Source: Chitinophagaceae bacterium
Lineage (GTDB): Bacteria > Bacteroidota > Bacteroidia > Chitinophagales > Chitinophagaceae
Assembly (NCBI GenBank): GCA_018061385.1
Contig: JAGOUF010000216.1
Span: 1-5,066, forward strand
Length of the DNA: 5,066 nt
Reading direction: 5' to 3'
Of the stretch, positions 1 through 5,066 are shown in pieces. Below the pieces are notes generated by a model. It was given only the letters and a program-made list of their open reading frames with translations. It did no database searches and was not told the origin of the DNA. The position numbers and the translations under genes are program-made. The first letter of the stretch is position 1; each line of letters begins with the position of its first letter.

Positions 1-30
1 AAATTCTTCATAAATCTTCTCTATTTTCAT
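1..30 (-). CDS. Possible N-terminal fragment of a divergent gene, cut by the window edge
   Basis: The minus strand opens with ATG at 30-28 and stays open to the window edge for ten codons (MKIEKIYEEF). No in-frame extension upstream is possible, because a TAA follows the earlier in-frame ATG at 48-46. The gap to the divergent peptidase start is 59 bp, a normal spacing for divergent genes. The ten residues resemble the start of Bacteroidota MurF proteins as I remember them (a short acidic helix of the type M-x-I-x-x-L/I-Y-x-x-F), but ten residues cannot establish that. It could equally be a chance open frame. Confidence 0.3.
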   Translation of the reverse strand, partial: MKIEKIYEEF

Positions 31-89
31 GCATTAACAATTGCACATTCATTTTGTTTAACTTCTATTAAAAAATTAACCTAAAACTT

Positions 90-3089
90 ATGCAAAAGTA
101 TTGTTTACTATTCTGCTCTATGTTTTTTTTGTTTGTAGCAGATTCACAACAAAAATCTACCTCAGCTTCAAAAAATAAACCTCCATTAAATCATACAGTG
201 TACGATAGTTGGGAAAGTATTGGTGAAAAATTAATTAGCAATAATGGTGAATATGTAGCCTATACAATTAATGTACAAGAAGGTAACAATACATTGTATG
301 TTCAAAAATCGTATGAAGAAAAAGTAGCTACAAAAATGGCTATTCCACGAGGGTACAATGCTAGTTTTTCTGCAGATGGAAATTATTTAGTTTGCAAAAT
401 AAAACCTACATATGAGCAAATTAGAGAAGCCAAAATTAAAAAGAAGAAGCCCGACGAAATGCCAAAAGATAGTATGGCAATTGTTACATTGGCAAATATG
501 AGTATTCAAAAAATTGCTTGTGTAAAATCTTTTTTAATTTCAGAAGAAAACAATTGGTTGGCATGGTTGCATGAAAAAAATGAATTAGATAAAAAAGCTG
601 ATGCTGAAGAAGGCACTATGCTTTTTGTGAAAAATTTTAGCAACAATAAAATAGATAGTTTTAATAAAATAAGCAGCTATTTGTTTGATAAAAATGGAAA
701 TACTTTGGTATTGGATAGAAGAGGATCTAAAAAAGATAGCCTACTTAAAAATGCTGCGATATGGGTTAAATTAAATGAGTTTAAAGCCGATACTTTATTA
801 AAAAACTATGCCGACACAAAAAGATTTGTCTTAGATGAAACTGGCAATCAATTGGCTTTTGTAGCAACTTTTGATACTACTAAAACCGAACAAAAGGACT
901 ATAATTTATATCAATACAATCAACAAAAAGAATGGTTTGTATTTAAGAATGAAGCAAATGGCTTACCCACAAATTGGCGTATTAACGAGAATGCTACTAT
1001 CAGTTTTAGTAAATCTGGAAATAGATTGTTGTTTGGCACTTCTCCAAAAATTATTGCAAAAGACACCAGCTTACCAGAGTTTGAAAGAGTAAGTGTAGAT
1101 GTTTGGCATTATAACGATGACGAATTACAAACGGTACAATTAAAAAACAATGATGCTAATTTAAAAAGAAGTTATACGGCTATTGTAGATGTGCAAAAAA
1201 ATAAAATTGTTCAATTGGGTAATGAAGAATTTACAAGAGTGCAAATTCCGTTAGAAGGTGATGCTACTGTTGCATATTCTACAAGTAATATAGGCAAAAG
1301 AGTTGCTAGTCAATGGCAAGGATTTACTTATAACGATGTGTATGCAATTGATGTAAGCAATGGCAACAAAAAGCTAATTAAAACCAACTTAAAAGGCAAT
1401 ATTTATCCATCGTACACTGGAAAATATTTAGTAATGTATGATGAGGTAAAAAAGAAATATGAAGTGTACAATCATTCAACTGGTGTAGTTACACCTTTTG
1501 CAAAAGATATTCCTTATCCTTTATATGATGAAGACAATGACGTACCTGACGATGCAAATGCTTATGGTATTGTAAAATGGATGGAAGCAGATAAATATGT
1601 ATTGATTTATGATAGATATGATGTTTGGAAAGTTGACCCAACGGGCAAAGAAAAATCAATTGCCATAACCAATGGTAGAAAAGAAAAAGTACAACACCGA
1701 TATTTAAGTGTTGATGAAGATGAAAAATTTATAACACCATTTCAAAATGTATATTTTAGAATTTATGATGAAGTAACAAAAGCTAGTGGCGTACTTCTAC
1801 ATCAAGCATTTGTACCAATTAAACCACTTTTAAAAGGTGAAGAAAATGTAAAAAATGAAGAAAGAGATAGTTCAAAAACCTTTGCTGTAAATACAATTTT
1901 ATTTATGCAGCCAGGAATATTTAGAGAAGCCAATCCAGTTGTTGCAAAAAATACAACTACTAAAACAACTTCAACAAAAACAGTTGCTGGCATTCAACCC
2001 AAATTGCTCAATAGTAATATTTTGAGCAACATCAATAGCTTTATTAAAGCAAAAAATTCGAGAACAAGTTTATTTGTGATGGAAGATTATGCTCATTCTC
2101 CAAACTTATATGTTGGTTATGGTTTAGATACTTCATTTAACCAAAATTTAAACGACTCGAAAATTTTCGATACAACAATTTCCTTACATGCCAATCAATT
2201 AACTAAAACAAATCCCCAACAAGAAAATTACAATTGGGGTACAGCAGAATTGTTTACTTGGAAAGCTTATACAGGTAAACAAACAGAGGGCATTATTTAC
2301 AAACCTGAAAACTTTGACTCTACAAAAAAATATCCAATGATTGTTTACTTCTATGAAAGAAGCAACAACACTTTACACAATTATATTGCTCCAGCACCAA
2401 CGCCTTCACGTTTAAATATCTCGTTTTTTGTGAGTAGGGGCTACATTGTTTTTGTACCAGATATTTGGTACAAAACTGGGAAGCCTGGACAAAGTGCATA
2501 CGATTACATAGTAAGTGGTACAAGGGCTGTTGTAAAAAAAGGATATGTTGATAGTACGAAAATGGGTTTACAAGGACAAAGTTGGGGTGGTTATCAAATT
2601 GCACATTTAATTACAAGAACCAACTTATATGCTGCTGCTTGGGCTGGAGCTCCTGTTGCCAACATGACAAGTGCTTATGGAGGTATACGTTGGGGTAGTG
2701 GTTTAACCAGACAATTTCAATACGAGAAAACACAAAGCCGAATTGGTGCAACACTTTGGGAACGACCAGATTTGTACATAGAAAATTCTCCATTATTTCA
2801 TTTACCTAAAGTAAAAACGCCATTGGTAATTATGCACAATGATAAAGACGATGCAGTGCCTTGGTATCAAGGAATTGAATTGTTTACGGGCTTACGTCGT
2901 CTTGGCAAAAAAGTTTGGATGCTAAATTACAACGATGATTTACACAACTTAATGGAGAGAAGAAATAGAAAAGATATTCAAATAAGAGAGCAACAATTTT
3001 TTGATTGGTTGTTAAAAGGAGAGAAGCCATCGCCTTGGTTAGAAAAAGGCGTACCTGCAATTATGAAAGGCAGAACTTTGGGTTTGTAA
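90..3089 (+). CDS. Exported S9 family (prolyl oligopeptidase-type) serine peptidase
   Basis: A complete 999-residue protein of the alpha/beta-hydrolase S9 peptidase family, expected to cleave peptides, often after proline or alanine, in the periplasm. Residues 1-19 form a signal peptide: QK, a hydrophobic core LLFCSMFFLFV, and a plausible cleavage site ADS-QQ. Residues about 40-600 carry beta-propeller-like repeats of the PD40 type, for example FSADGNYLV and FSKSGNRLLFG. A Thr/Lys-rich linker lies near residues 619-632. The hydrolase domain runs from about 734 to 980. The nucleophile is Ser831 in GQSWGGY, the likely acid is Asp920 in HNDKDDAVPW, and the likely base is His952 in DDLHNL. The flanking sequence GGIRWGSG and FQYEKTQSRIG is typical of a large Bacteroidota subfamily. 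The ATG at 90 is the first start in frame and directly precedes the signal peptide; no Shine-Dalgarno is visible, as is usual in this phylum. It stands alone and is convergent with the next genes. The substrate is unknown. Confidence 0.95.
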   Translation: MQKYCLLFCSMFFLFVADSQQKSTSASKNKPPLNHTVYDSWESIGEKLISNNGEYVAYTINVQEGNNTLYVQKSYEEKVATKMAIPRGYNASFSADGNYLVCKIKPTYEQIREAKIKKKKPDEMPKDSMAIVTLANMSIQKIACVKSFLISEENNWLAWLHEKNELDKKADAEEGTMLFVKNFSNNKIDSFNKISSYLFDKNGNTLVLDRRGSKKDSLLKNAAIWVKLNEFKADTLLKNYADTKRFVLDETGNQLAFVATFDTTKTEQKDYNLYQYNQQKEWFVFKNEANGLPTNWRINENATISFSKSGNRLLFGTSPKIIAKDTSLPEFERVSVDVWHYNDDELQTVQLKNNDANLKRSYTAIVDVQKNKIVQLGNEEFTRVQIPLEGDATVAYSTSNIGKRVASQWQGFTYNDVYAIDVSNGNKKLIKTNLKGNIYPSYTGKYLVMYDEVKKKYEVYNHSTGVVTPFAKDIPYPLYDEDNDVPDDANAYGIVKWMEADKYVLIYDRYDVWKVDPTGKEKSIAITNGRKEKVQHRYLSVDEDEKFITPFQNVYFRIYDEVTKASGVLLHQAFVPIKPLLKGEENVKNEERDSSKTFAVNTILFMQPGIFREANPVVAKNTTTKTTSTKTVAGIQPKLLNSNILSNINSFIKAKNSRTSLFVMEDYAHSPNLYVGYGLDTSFNQNLNDSKIFDTTISLHANQLTKTNPQQENYNWGTAELFTWKAYTGKQTEGIIYKPENFDSTKKYPMIVYFYERSNNTLHNYIAPAPTPSRLNISFFVSRGYIVFVPDIWYKTGKPGQSAYDYIVSGTRAVVKKGYVDSTKMGLQGQSWGGYQIAHLITRTNLYAAAWAGAPVANMTSAYGGIRWGSGLTRQFQYEKTQSRIGATLWERPDLYIENSPLFHLPKVKTPLVIMHNDKDDAVPWYQGIELFTGLRRLGKKVWMLNYNDDLHNLMERRNRKDIQIREQQFFDWLLKGEKPSPWLEKGVPAIMKGRTLGL

Positions 3090-3109
3090 TTTTTTAGTAA
3101 CAGAGATTT

Positions 3110-3129
3110 TAGTATTGCCTGTGGTACTA
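3110..3129. terminator. Weak hairpin between convergent genes, possible bidirectional terminator
   Basis: TAGTATT (3110-3116) can pair with GGTACTA (3123-3129), giving seven pairs including two G-U wobbles around the six-base loop GCCTGT. It lies in the 41-bp gap between the peptidase stop and the stop of the convergent DprA-like gene, where termination is expected. The stem is AU-rich and is followed only by TTTAAA on the plus strand, so it is a weak candidate. Confidence 0.25.
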
Positions 3130-3130
3130 T

Positions 3131-3595
3131 TTAAAGAGTAACATTAGCTACTAATTTCTCTGTTCCTTTCAATAATTCTTCTAATTGTCCGCTTGGACTT
3201 GCATAACCAATGGTAATTTGGTCGGCAAGGTCAATCATTAATTTATTTCTTGTTGCTGCTGTTTGTTCAGTTACTCGTTTTATGGTTTTGTCAAATGGTG
3301 TGATAATTAAAAGTCTGCCTTGCTCAATTGGCTTTTCAAATTCAGGTTCTAATGTTGATTTTAGTCCTCTTGCCAATGCTAAAATGATAGGCTGTTTGCC
3401 TTTGAGTAAATAATGCAACACATCTTTTTCTATTTGGCTGTGAAAGCCACTGATAATACAATTGCCCTTTTCTCGTTGCTCAATTGCCCAATCATAGCAT
3501 TTTAGCACGACAGCAGCAGGCACTTTGCGGCTGCACAAAAAAGCTATTTTCGGTAGCTTTAAGAGGTCAATATTTCCAAGGCTTTCTGTTATCAT
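3131..3595 (-). CDS. Small stand-alone DprA/Smf-like Rossmann-fold protein
   Basis: A 154-residue protein that aligns by eye along the Rossmann core of DprA (DNA-processing protein A), which binds single-stranded DNA and loads RecA. Visible counterparts are IAFLCSRK (residues 17-24, for the DprA GSRx strand), ISGFHSQIEKD (48-58, for SGxAxGID), RLLIITPF (94-101), RNKLMIDLADQI (116-127, for RNRLIAGLSDAV) and SG at 135-136. It is only about half the length of typical DprA and lacks the N-terminal SAM-like and C-terminal winged-helix domains. The Gly of GSR is Cys21, and the glycine-rich nucleotide loop is changed, so it is a divergent paralogue rather than the competence protein. Its ATG overlaps the TGA of the upstream fic gene (ATGA, 3592-3595), implying translational coupling and joint function. 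It is the last gene of the minus-strand unit. DNA or nucleotide binding is inferred; a LOG-type nucleotide-processing role is an alternative. Confidence 0.8.
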   Translation of the reverse strand: MITESLGNIDLLKLPKIAFLCSRKVPAAVVLKCYDWAIEQREKGNCIISGFHSQIEKDVLHYLLKGKQPIILALARGLKSTLEPEFEKPIEQGRLLIITPFDKTIKRVTEQTAATRNKLMIDLADQITIGYASPSGQLEELLKGTEKLVANVTL

Positions 3596-4458
3596 TCTTC
3601 GTAATAATAGGAGTAATCAATACCTTTCATAAACATTTCCCTGTCGTTTATTTTATTAGTGAGTGCTTTTACTATCAATTGTGCCAATACACTGCTATCA
3701 ACTGTACTAATTATCATAGCGTTCATATAGTTTTCTTTGCTTATTTTGCTCCAATCCACGCATTTTTTTAGTCGTTTTTTGAGCAATAAATCCAACCATA
3801 TTCTTGTACTTCTGCCATTGCCTTCCATAAATGGATGTGCCTTGTTCATGGCTGCATATTTAAATATAATTTCATCCAATGTCTTTTGTGGCATGGCATC
3901 TATTTGTTGTAATGTACTTTTTAAATATTGAGCATATACAAAGCGGTAACCTCCTTTTGATATACTTTTTTCTCTGATTTGCCCAGCAAATTCATACAAG
4001 CCACCAAAAAGATAGGCGTGTATTTGTTGTAAGCCTTTGCTAGTACCCACTTCAAATTCGTTTATCAAATTACCCTCGAACAGGGTATATGCTTTCTTCT
4101 TACTTTGCCCGTCAATGCTTGTATCGCTGTAAAGAAACCAATCCAGAAACTTCATTGCTCTATTGTTCGGAAAATGCTTTGCCAATTCTACAACACCATT
4201 ACTATCTAAAGTATCGGTATTGTATTTTTTGCCATCTGAAGCAGTTAGTTTCAGTTGGGTAGTGGCTCTAACCAACTGATTATTTTCTTTCTTCAACTTG
4301 GCTTTGAGGTATTTCCAATAGTTACGAATCTTAGCGTAATCGTTTTCATCGTTCAGAACGCCTACAATATCCAATACCGAAAACCACCACTTGGATTGAT
4401 CATCATCCCAAAGTGCTCTCACTTCACGGTCGTTAAAAAAACGGATTGATATTTTCAT
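3592..4458 (-). CDS. fic: BRO-N domain fused to class III (NmFic-like) Fic AMP-transferase
   Basis: A 288-residue two-domain protein. Residues 3-110 look like a BRO-N domain (IRFFNDREVRALWDDD, WWFSVLDIVGVL, NYWKYLKAKL, LKLTASDGKKYNTD), a module often found in phage antirepressor-like and other putative DNA-binding proteins. Residues about 123-288 are a Fic domain closely resembling Neisseria meningitidis Fic as I recall it: VGTSKGLQQIHAYLFGGLYE, the target-docking flap SISKGGYRF (165-173), and the full active-site motif HPFMEGNGRSTR (208-219, catalytic His208). Fic enzymes of this class transfer AMP from ATP to hydroxyl side chains; NmFic modifies itself and GyrB. The C-terminus has the class III autoinhibition motif at residues 283-287 (S-Y-Y-Y-E), with Glu287 expected to block ATP placement by pairing with Arg219. 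The next residue is Glu288 instead of Gly or Asn, and the protein stops there. The ATG lies 9 bp after the GxxExxY stop, inside or beside a repeat copy, with no Shine-Dalgarno. Its stop overlaps the DprA-like start. Target and toxicity are inferred. Confidence 0.93.
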   Translation of the reverse strand: MKISIRFFNDREVRALWDDDQSKWWFSVLDIVGVLNDENDYAKIRNYWKYLKAKLKKENNQLVRATTQLKLTASDGKKYNTDTLDSNGVVELAKHFPNNRAMKFLDWFLYSDTSIDGQSKKKAYTLFEGNLINEFEVGTSKGLQQIHAYLFGGLYEFAGQIREKSISKGGYRFVYAQYLKSTLQQIDAMPQKTLDEIIFKYAAMNKAHPFMEGNGRSTRIWLDLLLKKRLKKCVDWSKISKENYMNAMIISTVDSSVLAQLIVKALTNKINDREMFMKGIDYSYYYEE

Positions 4459-4484
4459 TTGTCTGAATTAAGATTTGTTGGATT
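4459..4484. repeat. Left copy of a 26-nt direct repeat flanking the GxxExxY gene
   Basis: The plus-strand sequence TTGTCTGAATTAAGATTT followed by GTTGGATT-type bases matches 4913-4938 in 25 of 26 positions (A versus G at the 13th base). The two copies are 454 bp apart and bracket the GxxExxY gene. On the minus strand this copy encodes the last four codons and the TAA stop of GxxExxY and ends directly at the ATG of fic. The neighbouring bases up to about 4492 keep a GATT rhythm, so the repeat may extend in degenerate form further into the end of the gene. Confidence 0.85.
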
Positions 4485-4896
4485 GGTAGATTTTAGGGTT
4501 GTTTTTGATGAATTCCTTATTCTCAGGATGATTGACATTATACACTCTTTTGAATTCAAGGCTTTTTGCTCCGAAATTGATTAATAAGCCTATTGGTAAG
4601 TTATATGCCTGACAATAGTTCATAGCTTGAGCCAAGTGTACATCTTCCAATGCAATTAGTGCTTTTAACTCAATCATTATATTGTCTTCTACAAAGAAAT
4701 CTACTCTTCTTGTGCCTATGTCTTCACTTTCATAAAATATGGTCATTTCCATTTCACGTTGAAAACCCAAACCTTGTTTTGTCATTTCAATAGCCAATGC
4801 CCGTTGATAAATAACTTCTTGAAAACCATTTCCAAGGGTGGAATGAACTTTCATAGCACAACCTATAATCTTTCGTGTTAAATCTTCGTATTTCAT
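4468..4896 (-). CDS. GxxExxY family protein (PD-(D/E)xK nuclease-like fold)
   Basis: A 142-residue protein of the GxxExxY family, named for the motif seen here as GFQEVIY (Gly24, Glu27, Tyr30). The family is assigned to the PD-(D/E)xK nuclease superfamily. The putative metal-binding core is visible as RRVDFF (Asp66) followed by IELKA (Glu76, Lys78), and the conserved tail contains HLAQAMNYCQ, GLLINFGA and LEFKRVYN. Its biochemical role is not established; nucleic-acid cleavage is only suggested by the fold. I chose the ATG at 4896 (MKYEDLTRKIIG), which fits the usual family start. A frame extension to a TTG at 4905 adds only three residues. The gene is flanked by repeats: the last four residues (SNKS) and the stop lie within one copy, and another copy ends 16 bp upstream of the ATG. 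It is 9 bp upstream of fic on the same strand and is probably co-transcribed. Confidence 0.92.
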   Translation of the reverse strand: MKYEDLTRKIIGCAMKVHSTLGNGFQEVIYQRALAIEMTKQGLGFQREMEMTIFYESEDIGTRRVDFFVEDNIMIELKALIALEDVHLAQAMNYCQAYNLPIGLLINFGAKSLEFKRVYNVNHPENKEFIKNNPKIYQSNKS

Positions 4897-4912
4897 AATT
4901 ACCAAATTAATA

Positions 4913-4938
4913 TTGTCTGAATTAGGATTTGTTGGATT
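4913..4938. repeat. Right copy of the 26-nt direct repeat flanking the GxxExxY gene
   Basis: Matches 4459-4484 with one mismatch. On the minus strand it ends 16 bp before the GxxExxY ATG, as the left copy ends at the fic ATG. The same bases form the left arm of the palindromic element at 4915-5000. Exact recombination between the two copies would delete 454 bp containing the whole GxxExxY gene and leave fic with essentially the same upstream sequence. Confidence 0.85.
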
Positions 4939-5000
4939 TCAGGATTAAAGGATGATAAAAAATCTTACCATCATCCAATCTTAAAAATCCTAATTCAGAC
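4915..5000. repeat. Palindromic element with 16-bp inverted ends and a GGATT rhythm
   Basis: The left arm GTCTGAATTAGGATTT (4915-4930) is a perfect inverted copy of AAATCCTAATTCAGAC (4985-5000). Inside, AGGATT (4941-4946) can pair with AATCTT (4977-4982), and GGATGAT (4950-4956) pairs perfectly with ATCATCC (4970-4976) around a 13-base loop, so most of the 86 bp can fold as one hairpin. GGATT or GGATG starts at 4925, 4934, 4942 and 4950, a spacing of 8-9 bp. The right arm overlaps the last codon and stop of the upstream partial gene. The element fills most of the 98-bp gap before GxxExxY and could act in transcription termination, RNA stability or recombination; none of these is shown. Confidence 0.85.
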
Positions 5001-5066
5001 TTCTTCTTCGCTTTCAAGTTCTTTGCCCATCCTGTATTTAATATCGTAATTGATGATAAAATCTAA
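4995..5066 (-). CDS. C-terminal end of an unidentified gene, cut by the window edge
   Basis: The minus strand is open from the window edge for 23 codons (starting LDFIINYDIKYRMG and ending KELESEEEV) and closes with TGA at 4997-4995. The composition, with a hydrophobic-aromatic segment followed by an acidic tail, looks protein-coding, and other genes on this strand follow at short distance. The final Val codon and the stop fall within the right arm of the palindromic repeat, so the natural end of the protein may have been set by the repeat. It would be the promoter-proximal neighbour of GxxExxY, fic and the DprA-like gene. The family cannot be recognised from this piece. Confidence 0.55.
   Translation of the reverse strand, partial: LDFIINYDIKYRMGKELESEEEV

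Noticed and set aside
31..89. Bacteroidota-type promoter (TTTG with TAnnTTTG) before the peptidase
   Set aside because: TTTG occurs at 53-56, but the element about 19 bp downstream (TAACCTAA) matches only weakly.
98..118. Cys9 as a lipoprotein acylation site in the peptidase leader
   Set aside because: The residue before the cysteine is Phe (LLFC), which does not fit a lipobox; a type I cleavage after ADS fits better.
120..130. Run of eight T in the signal-peptide region as a frameshift or phase-variation site
   Set aside because: The frame is intact across it and such runs are expected at this base composition; there is no second sign of phase variation.
871..1092. Plus-strand 73-codon frame inside the peptidase gene
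   Set aside because: Out-of-frame shadow of the beta-propeller region with no own start context or domain.
1802..2793. Antisense open frames of 60-94 codons within the peptidase gene
   Set aside because: They lie opposite a clearly conserved coding sequence and show no recognisable domain; their length is explained by the constraint on the other strand.
3210..4449. Plus-strand frames of 64-95 codons opposite fic and the DprA-like gene
   Set aside because: Low-complexity, Phe/Ile/Leu-rich translations typical of the complement of AT-rich genes; the minus-strand proteins are well supported.
4897..4905. TTG start three codons upstream for the GxxExxY gene
   Set aside because: The ATG at 4896 gives the usual family N-terminus, and TTG starts are uncommon; the extension adds only three residues.
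4900..4912. TAATTTG on the minus strand as a -7 promoter box for GxxExxY
   Set aside because: It is one base short of the TAnnTTTG pattern and would place the transcript start at the ATG itself.
4915..5000. CRISPR array or tRNA in the repeat region
   Set aside because: The repeated units are 8-9 bp steps and inverted arms, without equal spacers; no cloverleaf is visible.

Overview
The window is AT-rich (about 33-38% GC in the lines I counted by eye). It looks like a Bacteroidota chromosome, perhaps Chitinophagia or Sphingobacteriia. The reasons are a periplasmic S9 peptidase with the sequence signature common in that phylum, starts without Shine-Dalgarno sequences, and a GxxExxY gene set among ATCC/GGAT-type repeats. 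The phylum call is inference from protein style, not a search.

Left part (1-3089). The first 30 bases can be read as the start of a minus-strand gene running off the edge. A divergent 59-bp gap follows. Then comes one long plus-strand gene for an exported prolyl-oligopeptidase-family (S9) serine peptidase of 999 residues, with signal peptide, beta-propeller-like N-terminal part and a complete catalytic triad.

Right part (3131-5066, all minus strand, convergent with the peptidase). Read in transcription order, it holds the last 23 codons of an unidentified gene, a palindromic repeat, a small GxxExxY protein (PD-(D/E)xK nuclease-like fold), a BRO-N/Fic fusion, and a small stand-alone DprA/Smf-like Rossmann protein. 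GxxExxY and fic are 9 bp apart. The fic and DprA-like genes overlap by 4 bp (ATGA). The three genes therefore look like one transcription unit, probably the distal end of a longer operon that begins outside the window.

None of the three proteins is a housekeeping enzyme. An AMP-transferase of the autoinhibited NmFic type, a nuclease-fold protein and a DprA-like nucleotide- or DNA-binding protein suggest an accessory stress, defence or toxin module. That role is inferred. The upstream partial gene could be part of the same locus, for example a restriction-modification or other defence gene, but 23 residues do not identify it.

Most interesting signals. (1) The GxxExxY gene is bracketed by a 26-nt direct repeat (one mismatch), and the outer ends of the region also form a 16-bp inverted repeat, so the gene looks like a removable cassette. 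(2) The Fic protein ends exactly in its inhibitory motif, as SYYYEE-stop, where the class III consensus is S/TxxxE followed by G or N. (3) The Fic and DprA-like genes are translationally coupled.
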